Below, piece by piece: positions 34,640 through 47,084 of a stretch of DNA of 64,000 nt (positions are counted from its first letter, which is position 1; each line of letters begins with the position of its first letter). The position numbers were made by a program, and so were the translations under genes. This stretch comes from Acanthosepion esculentum (taxonomy: Eukaryota; Mollusca; Cephalopoda; Sepiida; Sepiidae): positions 25,613,190 through 25,677,189 of the forward strand of contig OZ038495.1 in NCBI GenBank assembly GCA_964036315.1, written 5' to 3'. The notes under the pieces are model-generated. The model ran no database searches. It was not told where the DNA came from and saw only the letters and a program-made list of their open reading frames with translations.

Positions 34640-36740
34640 TTTTGCTTAGTTTTTGGAAGGCATCATTCGTTATCCTAATGCCCTTTCAGATTTAAGTGTC
34701 GCACTTTCTGCCCTCTGTTAAAAGTCTTAGATACTAAAATTATTGTACTTCTTTGATTTTGGTATCTCCAATTTGTAATTTACATGTTGGGCTGTTCCTT
34801 TTGCTAACAACCACGCATTCTGTTTTCTTGCAATTGAGTTTTTGTCTTTCCTTCACTACCTTATGGAGGTGTTCTTGTAGTTTCCTTTCCATGTCTGCTA
34901 TCAACACTGTGTCATCTGCATATTTTATTTGGTTAAGATTGAATCCTATTAGCATTTCTAATTCTCTCTTTGACTCGCTTCATTATATAGGTACGTTGAG
35001 GACAAACATCCCTGTCTTACCCACATTTTTATTTTTATATATTTAATGAATTCACTTTATATCCGTATTCAGGCGGTTTTCTACCAGAATAGAATCTGAA
35101 TTATTCTAATGTCCTTCCCAAATCCTTCAAGATTGCCTAGCATTTCCAACAGTTCTTTGTAAGATTCTTTATCAAACACTTTTACATAACCTATAAAACC
35201 CAGGTACACATCCTTCTGCATTTGCATTGCTCTTTCTGATATCATTCTCAGCATAAATATCGCATTCCTTGTTCCAGTCTTGTTAACGAACCCGCATTTT
35301 TCTTTTCCGATTTCCGGTCTAATTCTGCCGCGCCCTTTAGTCATCAGAATTCAGATCATAAGTTTTGTTATATGACTCATTAGGCTGATTGTCTGATGGA
35401 GTTCACATTCGTTTGCACCTGAGTTCTTAGGTAGTGCTATGAAAATGAATCTACTTAGGTCTTCAGATATATCACCACCGTTGAATATTTCATTTATGTC
35501 TGTAATTTTGTCAATGTCGAAATCATCCAAGTTTGCCAATATCACTGTAACAATTTCGTCTTTTCCTACTGCTTTGCTTCTGTTCAATTTAGCCGTTACT
35601 GATTTCATTTCAAATTTTAATATTTCTGGCCCTTCGATATTTTTATGGTGATTTTTGAAGCGTAGCTTAGATGTGGCACAAGGCCGAAAGTATGGAGCCT
35701 TCGATATTTCTGTGTAATATCGGTTGTTCTCTTACGTCGTACAATAGTTATCCGATGCATTCGTTCCATATCTGAAGTATTATCCTTTCTCTGATATCAG
35801 TATCCCGTCTTTGAATTTTATGCATCCTTTTGATGAACATCTCTTTTCTCCTGTTCTCTCATCTTTATGCATATCTGCTTTGTGATGCTCATTTTTTTCA
35901 TTTCTGAACTTTTTTCATTGAGCCATTCCTCTTTAGACTGCTTACATTCGTTCCTAATTTCTTTGTGCAGAGTCATATATTCTGAGCCGTACCATGGCAT
36001 TATTTTCTGTCTCCTTTTTGAGGATTTCATCTGTCATCCATTTATTTTCTTTGTTTAATTTTCTTTGGAATTTTTTCGATTTCTAATGTTATTAAAGCCT
36101 TCCTTAATGTATCCCACTTCGAGTTTCTATTCTCATTTTGACCATTACATCACTGTCTATATATTTGTCCTTCACATTCGTGTCATTTAGAAACCTGTCG
36201 CGTCCCAATTTGGGTGCTGCTTTGGTTTACATACTACCTAAGGTGGTCGCTCCCGCAATCGACACTTAGATATGTTTTGCAGTGTAAAGGTGCATTCCAG
36301 AAACTCTTATTGATAGCTATAGTTTTTTTTTTAATTTTTATTGTTTTTTTTAATACTCAATGGCTTTACTATGTCCATATATGTCTTGGGTGTTCTTGAA
36401 ACAATGTGTTGGCTACTACCAGTTCATTGGCCGTGCAACATTGGATCCATTCTTTTCCGCATTCATTACGAGTTCCTCGTCCAGATTTGACAATTATTCC
36501 ACCATCTCTCTCTTTGCTAACTTTGGCATTCAGGTTTCTCATGGCGATTGTAAGTTTTTTCAATTTTCATTGAGCCTCGGCGTTGTCTAATATACAGTAA
36601 AATTTTCTTCTGTATTTTGTGCTGTCGATGCATATACATCTGTGATTAATATGTTGAAAGGCATTCCTTCCGGTTCAACGACAAGAATTCTTTCATCTAG
36701 TTGACATTATCGTAGAACACATTTCTTTATGTCATAATCA
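34640..36740 (-). mobile_element. RTE/BovB-like LINE, endonuclease plus RT, decayed
   Basis: Read on the minus strand from 36740 down. The endonuclease piece is at 36563-36369 (LNAKVSKERDGGIIVKSG, then TANELVVANTLFQEHPR). Next is the linker at 36030-35818. The RT entry at 35608-35351 reads KLNRSKAVGKDEIVTVILAN and ISEDLSRFIFIALPKNSGAN. The palm piece at 35344-35081 reads GYVKVFDKESYKELLEML. The catalytic IKYADDTVLIADMERKL is at 34955-34740, YADD intact. Several frame breaks make it inactive. A poly-T stretch lies at 36325-36355. Confidence 0.8.
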
Positions 36741-36891
36741 AATATCAATTCAACTCCTCTTTCAAATTCACGCAAATTTCCACTACTGACCAATCAAAAG
36801 ACGTACAGCATAACAATAAGAATTTAGCTACAAAAGATGACTTTCATAAGATTGCACCAACTCATCTCACCACTCTCATGTTGACTCATGC

Positions 36892-37075
36892 ATGCCTCTT
36901 CCACTTACTCTCTTACACCTCTTCCACTTACTCTCTTTACTCCTCTTCCACTTACTCTCTTACTCCTCTTCCACTTACTCTCTTACTCCTCTTCCACTTA
37001 CTCTCTTTATCCCTCTTCCACTTACTCTCTTACTCCTCTTCCACTTACTCTCTTTACTCCTATGCACTTCTAGGA
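36892..37075. repeat. minisatellite, about 23-bp unit
   Basis: About eight tandem units of the type cttccacttactctcttactcct. The three overlapping open frames here are translations of the repeat. Confidence 0.9.
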
Positions 37076-37269
37076 AGTTACAATGAAACACTGAATATTC
37101 TATCCAAAGGTCTTCTACATGACATTCTTAATACAAAGAGAAACTAATTCACTCTCTTTAAATATTTTTAGGAAACTGAGATTTTTCTTTAGCCAACTCT
37201 TCTTCAATCAGTGAAAAGTTATTTGTTGTAACTGAAACAAATAGATTATTTCTTTCTTTCTTTGCATAT

Positions 37270-37850
37270 TCTTCTACGTGCCGCGTCCCTTCGAGACATA
37301 GGCGATCATGGCTCTCCACAACTTTCTTTCTCGTGTTGCTCTTAGCGGTTTTTTTCCTCCTTTGCTAAGGACACATTCACCTATTCACACAGGCTTGTCA
37401 GGTAAGTGGTTCGCTGCCTTCTCATATCTCTTGGCCTCAATATGCCCAGTCAGGGATGGGTTTTCCAAGACTCCTTTCCTCATTATTTCAGCTGTCTTTT
37501 CCTGATTCTGAGTAGAAGCCTTCTATCTGCTGTCATTGTCTTTAAGACTTGATGCTTACTTGCTTCGTTCATGGAATTTTCAGTATCCTTCTGTAGAACC
37601 ATTTTCTACTGTCTCTAGTTTTCTCCCCATCTGTGGGGAAATTGTCCAACATTCACAGCCATATAGGAGGATGGATTCTAACGAATTTGTTTCGTTTATC
37701 AGCACATTGCTTAATTTTTGGAATGCTTCTTTTGCTAGTCGAATGCCTGTTCGGATCTCAGTGTCGTATTTTCCATCCTCTGTTAAAACGTTTCCCATTG
37801 GTGTTTATTTTATTTAGCAGTCCAGATCGTAAAGGAGCATATGTCACGTA
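37270..37850 (-). mobile_element. RTE/BovB-like LINE, separate 3' fragment
   Basis: The minus strand 37798-37580 reads MGNVLTEDGKYDTEIRTGIR, LAKEAFQKLSNVL, LESILLYGCECWTIS, matching the C-terminal region of the copies at 16060-16330 and 57200-57400. It continues to a 3' end near 37270 (complement of agccatgatcgcctat). It is separate from the 34640-36740 copy because the order is wrong for one element. Confidence 0.75.
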
Positions 37851-37899
37851 AAAGAATTGAAAATGCAATAAAATCATTTATGCGACAAGCTATTGATTA

Positions 37900-38730
37900 A
37901 TTCAGTAACATCAGCAGCATTATTTCTATTGACTTCAAAGAAAAATATAAATCATCGTTTAATTCAATAGCCAATGCTCTTAGCATATCCCGTGAGAAAG
38001 TTGAAAATATTCAACACAATGAACTTGGCCTGACAAAAGTTTCTGTTCTGACATCTGATCAACAGCGCACTTGGCTGGTCACATCGCGGGAAAATCTGAT
38101 ATTGTTTGAAGCAAATCAAGCCGGTCTCCTTGAATGCTTCCTAACTCGGTATGCGTGATAAGTTCATCACTTTGAACCAGAGACAAAAAGACAATCCATG
38201 CAGTGGAAACATCTCTCCTAACCTGCTCAAAAGAAGGCCAAGTTCGTTTCATCTGCAGGGATGATGATGGCCACAGATTTTGTGATGTAAAAGGGCTTTG
38301 CTTTCGTTGACTATCTTCAAACGGGTCCCACCATCAATGGAGAGTGCTATGCCAACTTGTTGAGGCAGTTAAGAAAAACTGCAAAAACCAAAACGCCGAG
38401 GAAAAATGACGAAAGGGTTTTTGTTTCATCGAGGCAATGCTCCAGGATATAAGTTCTTGATTTCAATGGCTGCTGTGAGTGACTGTAGCTTTGAACTGGT
38501 TGGTCACCCTCTCTATTCTCCTGATTTGGCTACATATGACTATCATCTGTTCCCCAACACGAAGAAACTCTTTGCTCAGAACTAGTGTCACAGTTATGAT
38601 GACGTCATATCTGCTGCTAATGATTTTTGGCGAACAGTATGACAGCTTCTTCAGCAGTGGGATCCAAGCACTGCAACACCGAATAAAGAAGTGTGTAAAC
38701 AATAAGGGGGGACTCTGTTGAAAAATAAAT
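37900..38730 (+). mobile_element. mariner-like transposase fossil (DD34D type)
   Basis: Encodes, in broken frames, QQRTWLVTSRENLILFEA, then HHFEPETKRQSMQWKHLS (diagnostic mariner stretch), VDYLQTGPTINGECYANLLR, and ELVGHPLYSPDLATYDYHLF (SPDLAxxDYHLF carries the third catalytic Asp), ending IQALQHRIKKCVNN. The second catalytic box (HQDNAP) is damaged to H-R-GNAPG. It is a different mariner lineage from the 29270/33400 pair. Confidence 0.85.
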
Positions 38731-39117
38731 TTTATTTGGTTGCATTCCATGTGAGTATCTTGGTAGGCCACGGGTCTGTTGTTGCTTTCAGAAAAAGACA
38801 GAAATACGAGTAATAACTAAAATACAGTCACGGTAGATCACCAACAGAGGTATGGTGTCATCCAATCTGGCAGGGGCGGGGGGGGGCTTACTTGTATTAA
38901 AGCGAGAAAGAATAGTTCAAATTTATTTTTAGCCGAAATATGATGAGCATAATAATGTTGTCTTTTACATATTTAATTTTCTAAATGTATATTTAAATAT
39001 GTATGCAATTAGCTATCTACGGTAGATTGATGGTTACTTGCCTATTCTCACAATATGTTGATTTAGTACCTCACAGGTACCTACAATTATGGTATTATAG
39101 TATACCAGTTTTAAGCA

Positions 39118-39158
39118 GTCAGTTATGTTCCATGCGTGATACACGCTTAGGCGATCAT
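39118..39158 (-). mobile_element. SINE 3'-end fragment
   Basis: The text catgcgtgatacacgcttagg is the complement of the SINE tail at 39620-39640, so this is a short minus-strand end of the same family. Confidence 0.55.

Positions 39159-39220
<62 letters not shown>
39159..39220. repeat. (GATA)n microsatellite
   Basis: About 15 perfect units. Confidence 0.95.
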
Positions 39221-39222
<2 letters not shown>

Positions 39223-39344
39223 GGAAATGTGAACCAACACTGCATGAGATAGTCAGTTTCACCCCTCAATATGATGTACACATATACATATATCTGAGTG
39301 TTATGTGTGCTGTGTGTGTAATCAGCCAACTGTTTCCCAATTCG

Positions 39345-39660
39345 AACAAAAAAGGAGGCACGGTGGATAGCGGCTCAGATTCAGGAATTGGAGAGCCGAG
39401 TTCGAATTCCAGTCGAATACAATACATTCACTCACGTGCTAATACCTTTGGGAAAGGTATGAATCCTCTTCTTCTCCCCATCTCCAGCTATCGGTAAATA
39501 GCAAGACAGACCGGGTTCTATAGCCTTGGCTGGCAACTGGTCTACCGCAGAAAGAAATGGCAACCTACTGCGGGAAAAAAATCTGCCTCGTCAATCATGT
39601 ATCGAAAGATACATGATCGCCTAAGCGTGTATCACGCATGGCAGATAACTGACTGACTGA
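39345..39660 (+). mobile_element. tRNA-derived SINE
   Basis: tRNA-like head at 39350-39420 with box A-like gtggatagcggctc and box B gttcgaattcc. The body shares tactgcgggaaaaa and the tail gtgtatcacgcatgg with the minus-strand copy at 18175-18545. The tail contains a short hairpin (atgtatcgaaagatacat). Transcription would use the internal RNA polymerase III boxes. Confidence 0.8.
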
Positions 39661-39765
39661 GTAAATACTAACATTTTCTCTGATACTGCAATAGCGAAAG
39701 AGTGGTTGTTTGAAAGGAAAGGGATTGTTTTTTGTGGGGGACACTTCAGAAAACGTAATAATCAC

Positions 39766-39818
<53 letters not shown>

Positions 39819-39850
39819 TTTGTGTGTAATTACTGTCATTAAATTTTTTA
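39766..39850. repeat. (TA)n(TG)n microsatellite with flank shared with 40438-40556
   Basis: The array is followed by gtaattactgtcattaaattt, which is repeated exactly after the second array. Confidence 0.9.
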
Positions 39851-39989
39851 AGACATGACGAAACTCATGTGATTGATTTCATTTTATTGCTTATCAACCC
39901 CTTGTGGGGTATTTAAAGCCGCAATATATTTTTGATTGTCAGAAAAATACTTTTTTGCAAGCGAATATTGCAGTAACAATTTTTTAAAG

Positions 39990-40130
39990 ATGCAAGTCCT
40001 ATTATTTAACCCTTAACTGGGGGAGGAGATGCGTAAGCGAATGAAACGATGAAACGATCCCGACTGGAATTCGAACACATTTCCCAGTTTTCTCATTCTG
40101 AGTCACTATCCATTATACTACCCATACATT
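39990..40130 (-). mobile_element. tRNA-derived SINE fragment
   Basis: The minus strand reads ggtagtataatggatagtga and then gttcgaattccagtcggg, a tRNA-like head with box B. The body is short and differs from the family at 39345. Confidence 0.5.
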
Positions 40131-40284
40131 CAGCTCAGACGAGAAAGCAGAAAAGAATCATTAGAAAAAATAATTTTAATCAATTTAATTGCATTTTATG
40201 TTTATTTCCAATTTTAGGAAAATGTCACAAATTTTTTTTATAACTGGTTGTAATCTTTAGAATTTAGCTTTGGTCAGTTTTTTT

Positions 40285-40432
40285 AATCATGTCACTCCAA
40301 GCAAGGCAACAAAGACACTAAGACGCAGGTTGTTAGTGAATGTAAAAGAATATGAGAAAAAGAAAAATATTATCAAGGAGCGAGAACAATAAAAGAACAG
40401 GAATTAAGAAGCTTTTTGAAATTCAAACGCAA
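40285..40432 (-). mobile_element. jockey/CR1-like LINE, 3'-end fragment
   Basis: Matches the start of the 60552-60990 copy: catgtcactccaagcaaggca, then gttagtgaatgtaaaagaatatgag, then aataaaagaacaggaattaag. Confidence 0.55.
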
Positions 40433-40437
40433 TATTT

Positions 40438-40440
40438 GTC

Positions 40441-40537
<97 letters not shown>

Positions 40538-40556
40538 TACTGTCATTAAATTTTTT
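40438..40556. repeat. (TA)n(TG)n microsatellite, second copy with the same flank
   Basis: About 12 TA then about 35 TG units, followed by taattactgtcattaaattt as at 39828. Confidence 0.9.
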
Positions 40557-43500
40557 CACATTCAGCAAAATCTTTTCAGCCTTCTACACCCAGTCAGCAC
40601 AAGATCTCCTCCTCTATTAAAAAGGCCATTCCCTCCACATCCTCTGACCAATCTCATTCTTCCCAGCCCTCAACCCCACTCAGTAGAGAGGCCACTCCAT
40701 CCACTTACTTTTCCGATCACTCAACCCCTCTCAGTAGAGATCCCAGTCCCTTCAGACAATCTTATACGCCTCGCAACGCCCCTAGTCCTTCTCCAATTAA
40801 AACTCCGGAAATGCCCCCTCCCCAAAACAAGAGACTGAGAAGGCCTACGCAGGACTCAAGAGGAAAAAGGAAAAGACAGAAGCACATATTCAGTTCTGGC
40901 GAATATGTTTGCAAAATATCCCCTGCACAAGCCGATAAAGCACGGTACTACGGCAAGAGGATAAAGTATCTAAAATACCTTTTATCTATAAAACAATTTG
41001 CGGAAAGGATATCGAAGATCCGAAAAATTTCCCCAATGCCGAAAGATTGCTTACAGTCATAAAAACTGGAATAGAACGGGGGCTAAACAGACTTGGGCTA
41101 TGCTGGATGAGGCAATAGTCTCATTCAAAATGTCCCCGCCTATTGCAATTGTACAAAATGAAAAATTTTTTTAAAATGAAGAAATTTTGTACTGGGAGGG
41201 TCCCGATTTTTGTTCACCCTTCCCTATACAGAGCACAGAAATTGACTTTCCCTTGGGATATCGGTGGCCTCTCCCAAGACTGCACCATCAAGATGGGCCA
41301 AGGGTCTATGAGGGAGACGGTCTGTATCCTTACCCCGTCCATGTTCAACTCGAGAAAGCAACCCTAATTGATTAGATAAATGTGTCTCTGGCTAACTAGT
41401 TTAAATGTCCGAGGCCTGAGATCGGAGTCTCGCAGGGCGAGGCCCTCTCGCGACCTTCAGAGCCTCGGGGTGAATGTTTGTTGCGTGCAGTAGACCAGGT
41501 TTTCTTCTCTTGACCGTGAGGACATACTGTCTAAGGGGTTCTCCCTTTATTCAGCATGTTTTGATGGTCGTTCGAGAGGTGTCTCTTGGCTGGTGAGCAA
41601 GTCTTTGAAGGCTGCATGTACTCTTGTCTGCGCAGATCCGGCGGGCAGACTTTGCGTGCTGGATGTTACCATAAAGGATAAGGCTCTGCGTCTCATTGGG
41701 GTTTATACGCCCAATAACCATGCTGAGCGGCCTGCTTTGTTTCTTGACATCTCGTCGGGTAGTTTTAGCAGGGGATTGGAATGTCGTCCTTGACCCCGAT
41801 ATAGATCGCATATAGCCAAATTCGGGTACAAACAACCGGGACGTGAAACCATTTCGGGACTTTATCGACAGGTTTGATATTGTCGATAAGTACCGGAATG
41901 AGCACCCTCGGGAGGTAGTTTGGACTTGGACAAATAGTGGCAACGCGGCTCCTGGGACGCGTGCTAGCTACCTCGACTGAGTCTTCGTTAGGAGAGTCGA
42001 TGTAGTGCTCTTAGGGTGTACAAGTTTACATTATATAGTTTATTCTGTTCATAGGCTTGTCCGCGTCCGTATAAACTTAGATAAGCCTAAGGTTAGGTTG
42101 GCTGGTTACTGAAATTAAACTGCTCATTATTTGGTGAGCAGGATTTCTGGGACCAGCTGCTACTAATGATACAGAGGGAATTGACGGAGCGGTTAAAGGG
42201 AACGTCTGGTGGAATAAATTAAAATCCAAAATTAGAACGTTTGCTGCTGATTTTAGTTGTCGACTCAATCTAGATAGATTAGCGGAGCAAACGGCTTTAG
42301 AACAAAAGGTCGATCGGGCAGTTAAATCCCCTGATAGTGGAGAAATAGATTTAGCTAAGGCAGAGTTGTCCTCCTTGCTTATCAAGAATGATCAAGCTCT
42401 GGTAGTTAGGGCTAGGTTAAAAAGAATGTCCTCTGAGGTGACGAATATGGCCGCTGAATAGCGCGCAGAGGAGAATCGGAGCGCGTCTCAGTGATATATC
42501 GCGTGCGTTACATTGCCGGATAAGCGGACCGTGACTACAAGCGCGGGCATATGCAAGGCCGTTCGGGATTACTTTCAGGATATTTTCACCAGGGATCCCG
42601 TTCTGAGCCCTGCTCAGTTCGACGCCTATTTAGCCGACTTTCCCAGCCTTGAGACATCTGAGGCGGCTGGGTGCGAGGGTCCCATCGCAGAATCGGAAAT
42701 CTGGGAAGCGCTGAAACAGGTTGGCCTGAATAAATCTCCGGGACTAGATTGTCTTCTCTACGAAGTTTACTTGAGGTAGTCGCCCGTTTTTGTTCCTTTG
42801 CTGGAACTGATTTTCAACCACTGGATGAAGCAGGGGTCTATACCTCAACTCTTCACCAGGGGTGTGATCAAGTTGCTGCGTAAGGACAAAAACGGTGGGG
42901 ATGGGTTAGATAACTTTCACCCTTTAACCATGTTAAACACAGAGTTAAAGATTTTGGCGAAGATCTTAGCCAACCATTTGCAGTTTGTCCTGTATAGACT
43001 GATTGGCTCCGAACAGAATTGTGCTGTGAAGGACGGGACTATTCAGAACAACTTTCATATGTTACGCTTAATCTTAGAACAAGTCGACAGTGAAGCCGCG
43101 CTGATCAATTTAGATCAGTCCAAGGCCTTCGATAGGGTTGACCATCGTTTTCTGGAGGCTGTCCTTTCGGCGGCCGAATTCGGGCCCGACTTTCGCTCCT
43201 GGATCAGACTTTTGTATGCGACTCCCGGTGCGCTGGTGAAAGTGAATGGGATAAGATCGGAGCCTTTAATATTGTCTCGCTTCATTCGTCAAGGTTGTCC
43301 GCTTTCGCTTTTGCTTTACGTTCTTGCGTTGGAACCTTTCCTTCGCAAGTTAAAGGCGAATCCGGTCCTGCGCGGAATGTCCCTGTCTGGGGCTACCACT
43401 TTGGCCAGGCATTCTGCCTATGCTGACGACGTTTCGGCTCTTGTGTCGAGCAGAGCCGAGACTGACGAAGTCAGCAGAGAGATCAGTGGCTATGAGATAG

Positions 43501-43950
43501 TGACAGGGGCCAAGATCAACCGCGATAAGTCTGTTGGCTTGCGGTTGGGTGCGTGGAAGGGAGTTTCTCTTCCCTGACCTTTCCTCTGGGCGGATGGGCC
43601 GGTCAAGATTCTCGGCGTCTAGTTCGGTCCTGATATCCAGTTGGAAATGAATTGGTCGGAGGTACAAGGGAAGGCCGAAATCGCAATTTGTGGTCTCGGA
43701 GGAATCTTTCCTTGAAGGGGAGGGCAGAAGTATGTGTTTCACACATCTACCCGATTCTCCTTTACCTCACTTTACTGTCTGTACTTCCACTTCTGTATGC
43801 CACATTAATGTCATTAGTAAGGCTCTTGTTCTCTTTCTTGTGGACAGGCAAGGCCGTTATTGTATCTCGGAAGATCTGTTGCCTTCATCCATCTGAAGGT
43901 GGTCTCGGTATGCCTAGCATTGAGATTCGTCACTATATGCACTTGGCATA
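40554..43950 (+). mobile_element. L1/Tx1-like LINE, copy 1 (ORF1 end plus ORF2 endonuclease and RT)
   Basis: Starts inside the Ser/Thr/Pro-rich end of ORF1 (40560-41370 aligns with 51330-52040). ORF2 begins near 41380 with an endonuclease: LTSLNVRGLRS-like text, ADPAGRLCVLDVTIKDKALR, and GDWNVVLDPDIDRI. RT follows: 42513-42779 reads SEIWEALKQVGLNKSPGLDC, and 42798-43577 reads LINLDQSKAFDRVDHRFLEA, FIRQGCPLS and SAYADDVSALVSS. The catalytic YADD is intact, but stops and frameshifts break the ORF. The codon of the endonuclease active-site Glu (CxQET box) is TAG. The 3' end is cut off at 43950 by a Ty3-type fragment. Confidence 0.8.
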
Positions 43951-44790
43951 AGGAAACAGAACCAGAGTCTATTGTTCATATGGATCTCGCACAAGTTAAC
44001 AGGATAGGTTTATGTCTAATACGGGTTGACGCTTTTTCCCCCTGGTCTGGAGTTATCAAAGTTCAGGATAAAATCTATTACTGTAAAACAAATATTACGC
44101 ATAATATTTGCTAGAAAGGGAGTACCAAAAAGATTAGTAACTGATAATGCTCTCGAATTCTGCGACGAAATCTATGCTCATGGTTAAGGAATATTGGATG
44201 TGTCCCATATAAAACACCTCCTTACCAAACTCAATCAAATGGGATTGCTGATCAAATGGACCAAACAATAAAGATGGTATTGAAAGCATTTTCTTCTCAG
44301 CAAGAAAAGATTGAAACTTTCCTACCTAGATTATTGTTGAGTTAAAGAACGATGCCACGTGCTGACAGATTAGAGAGCCTGTCTGCATTAATGGACAGAC
44401 TGATTAGAGCTCCATTAACCATGTCTTAGTCTATTAGTGAAAACATATGATACAAAAGAAATAAAGAAAATAAGCTGGGAAGGGTGAATTTCATAATACA
44501 AAAAGGATACAACACGGCATTAATATGAAAGAATGATAAAAATATTGTTGCCTATGCAGACCAGTTAAGAGCTAGCCAAAGTTAAGAGGAAGGACAAAGA
44601 GAAGCTAATTCGAATGACTATGTAGCTGAACAAGAAAGTAGGGCAGATGAATCAATAGGCGATCAAAGTTCTTCGGAAAACTTGTAGTACGAAACATGTG
44701 ACACTGAGAATAAAAGAATTAGATCAAGGTTCCCCATAACGAGAAATACACGTGAAACCAGCAAGAGGGGGAGGTGATGTAGGAAAAGCC
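43951..44790 (+). mobile_element. Ty3/gypsy-like integrase fragment with start of a 3' LTR
   Basis: Encodes, in changing frames, an integrase core: VHMDLAQVNRIG, then CLIRVDAFSPWSGVIKVQ (first catalytic Asp region), then FARKGVPKRLVTDNALEF (second Asp), then a PPYQTQSNGIADQM-like stretch (third acidic residue region) and LGRVNFIIQKGYN at 44475. A purine-rich tract agagggggaggtg at 44764-44776 precedes a TG that could start the LTR. The 5' part (gag, RT, RNase H) is absent. Frame breaks make it inactive. The exact LTR end could not be found. Confidence 0.65.
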
Positions 44791-45360
44791 GTAGATCCAT
44801 GCAGGTCGTGAAACCCAAGATTCAGGGAGATGTAATGGGATTGGTTTAGCTAATAAGTAATTAGTATAAAGAGAGCTATAACTATAACTCACGTGCAACT
44901 ACGGCGATTAACTTTGATCATTATAACAAGTCCCTAACCGAGTGCGTGGTTGGTTGAGTGAATGTTTCCATATTTATTCGGTCCCCCATTATTTTCGTCT
45001 GGCGAGCTGATACTTCTGCTACAATTTTAGAATTGTCAGGAGTTATTATTTACTAATACAGTTTTTTTATAGTCTTTGTAAAAACATTTTCATATTGTAA
45101 ATTCACATAGGGGATACATATTGTTATTTTTATATCCACCCCAGACGAAATTTGTACATATGGGAACTAGTTAGGATTTCATAGAGAAATTGTAGTATTT
45201 TCGTGACTATAGTATAGAATGGTATACAAAAATGTAACCTTGTATTGAAAGGGACATTATCGAACGAGTGAGTCAGTGATTGAGACTAGCTAAGTTAAAC
45301 ATTGGACAAATGAAAATCAGCCTGTAGCGAACCGTGGGTTGAAGATGTGGAGAGATATCA
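44791..45360 (+). other. possible 3' LTR and downstream sequence
   Basis: Follows the integrase fragment and purine tract. No second LTR copy was found in the window, so the right boundary is unknown. Confidence 0.3.
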
Positions 45361-45830
45361 GAAGGTTAAAATTTCCTGCTAGCAGGTCCAACTACATGAG
45401 AATGTTGGACTTTAATTAAGTCCAAACAAAACAAACAAAACAAACAAGACGGATATATACGGGTAAACAAATATATATTAATAACAAGTTAAACAAAGAC
45501 ATGGACAGTTACATAGTGTTTGTATGGAGAAATTATGTGTGTGTGTTGTGAGTGTTCGTACGTACGTGTATTGTTCTCAGCGTGTTCCCAGAATTTGGGA
45601 AACGCTGTATCTGTGAGAGGTCACATATTGGCCTAAGTGGAAAAAGAGAGATTTTTACCTCACCTCCGCGTGGCGGCACAAGGCCTAAGTCGAAAAAGAG
45701 AGAGAGGGGCGAAGGGTCAGCCAGTATTTATAGCCAGGGGAGAGAGACCCCTGTTGAAGGATTAAGGAACTGAGGAGGAGCTAACTGCGACAAGCCTTCT
45801 CCTTCCCAGAAATTCGGCCTTATGTCATAC
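45360..45830. repeat. unidentified repeat-like block with a 57-bp internal duplication
   Basis: Mixed-composition block in AT-rich surroundings. The phrase ggcctaagtsgaaaaagagag occurs twice (about 45630 and 45681), and TATA-like gtatttatagcc lies at about 45724. It may be a solo LTR or SINE cluster. The 73-codon frame at 45552 is not recognisable. Confidence 0.35.
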
Positions 45831-46620
45831 TTGATATATTTATCAATAGATAGCAATAACAAGGCGTATCAGTATCAACAAGTTTTTTCCATTTCACAGA
45901 AGCAGAATTAAACATATGAGAGCGTTATCGATTCTTTTATCGGAATAGTCTATTATTTGGTGGGAGGGTACTGGTAGGGTATCATTTAAATGCTATCTAA
46001 CTACCTAACTAACTAAGGAACAACCAGAATTATAATATAATACTACTTGACATTGTTCCATCTACATTGATTCATCTACGAATTCATTTAATTGTTTATA
46101 GATATATTTCCTTCCATGCAAAGGTTATGTTTTCCGATGTTACTTGTCATTTGAGTTTACATGTTATTGTTATTGTGTTTTTCTTGATTATTTAGCTTAC
46201 ATATATGTTTTGAAGGGTTGTGCTATTGACATATTTTTATGGTGAAATTAAATTTTGTATCTTCTGTTTTCAAATACCTTCTGCTGTTCCTACATTTATT
46301 CTAGTTTTCATTTGAACCTTGCAGTAAGTTAATATATTCGTCTTCATTCTTTTAGGTTCTGGGAATTAGGACCCCGAAATAAAAGTTATAGGCTAGAAAT
46401 GTTCACCGTTATGAAATCGATATCAAACTAAATTTCTAACGATAATATTTTTTTTATTTTTTATGTATTTGTTTATTTATATATTTATTTATTTTTGTCT
46501 GTTACAGGGCAACATATGTGGTTCACTCAGTCGTATCAAATTCATTATAGTTGTTAGTTAATTTATTAAACTACTTTGTTTAGCACTAAATGATGATGAG
46601 CGTTCCCTGACGATGATTAT
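45831..46620. other. AT-rich intergenic sequence upstream of SLC22 gene 3
   Basis: No gene or element recognised. Confidence 0.4.
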
Positions 46621-46629
46621 TATACCTTT

Positions 46630-46790
46630 GCTGCTCCAGCTGATTTCTTAAAAGGCAAAAGCTGATTGGTTGAAATAATAAACCTTATCGTTTGACCTAG
46701 AAATTATAATACATGATCGCCGAAAGGCGACATAAATGCACATTCACCAACATTTGTCTTGAAGGGATTCAGAGACTTGAAATTCTGGTG
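46630..46790 (+). promoter_or_regulatory. distal copy of a duplicated upstream element with inverted CCAAT box
   Basis: Contains gctgattggttgaa (46661-46674) followed by ttatcgtttga and attataat, then acattcaccaaca. The same order occurs at 47085-47190 just upstream of the SLC22 gene 3 start codon. gattgg is the reverse complement of CCAATC, the NF-Y-type box. Confidence 0.4.
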
Positions 46791-47084
46791 TTTTATTGTA
46801 GAATGAAGCTGACTTATTAGGGGAATATAGATCTTAATTCAAATGAATTTCTCAGACACTGAAGTATCAAATAATACAACAAATTGTCAATGCATTGCTT
46901 TTCTAGGCGAATATTTATCTTGTACTAATCTCTTTTGTTTCTCATGTAAATAACCGTATAGCAAAATCATTACTGCAGCATTTTGCCGTGCAAATTAATG
47001 TCTTTAAGAAGATTGTTAATAATATAGAAAGACTGTTTTTCTGAAATAAACGTGGCTAATTTGTCATGATTTGATGCAGCTACT

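Noticed and set aside
36878..37147. Three overlapping frames rich in Ser/Leu/Thr as a membrane peptide
   Set aside because: They are three frames of a 23-bp minisatellite.
42798..43577. 259-codon open frame, the longest in the window, as a host gene
   Set aside because: It contains the SKAFDRVDH and YADD boxes of a LINE reverse transcriptase.
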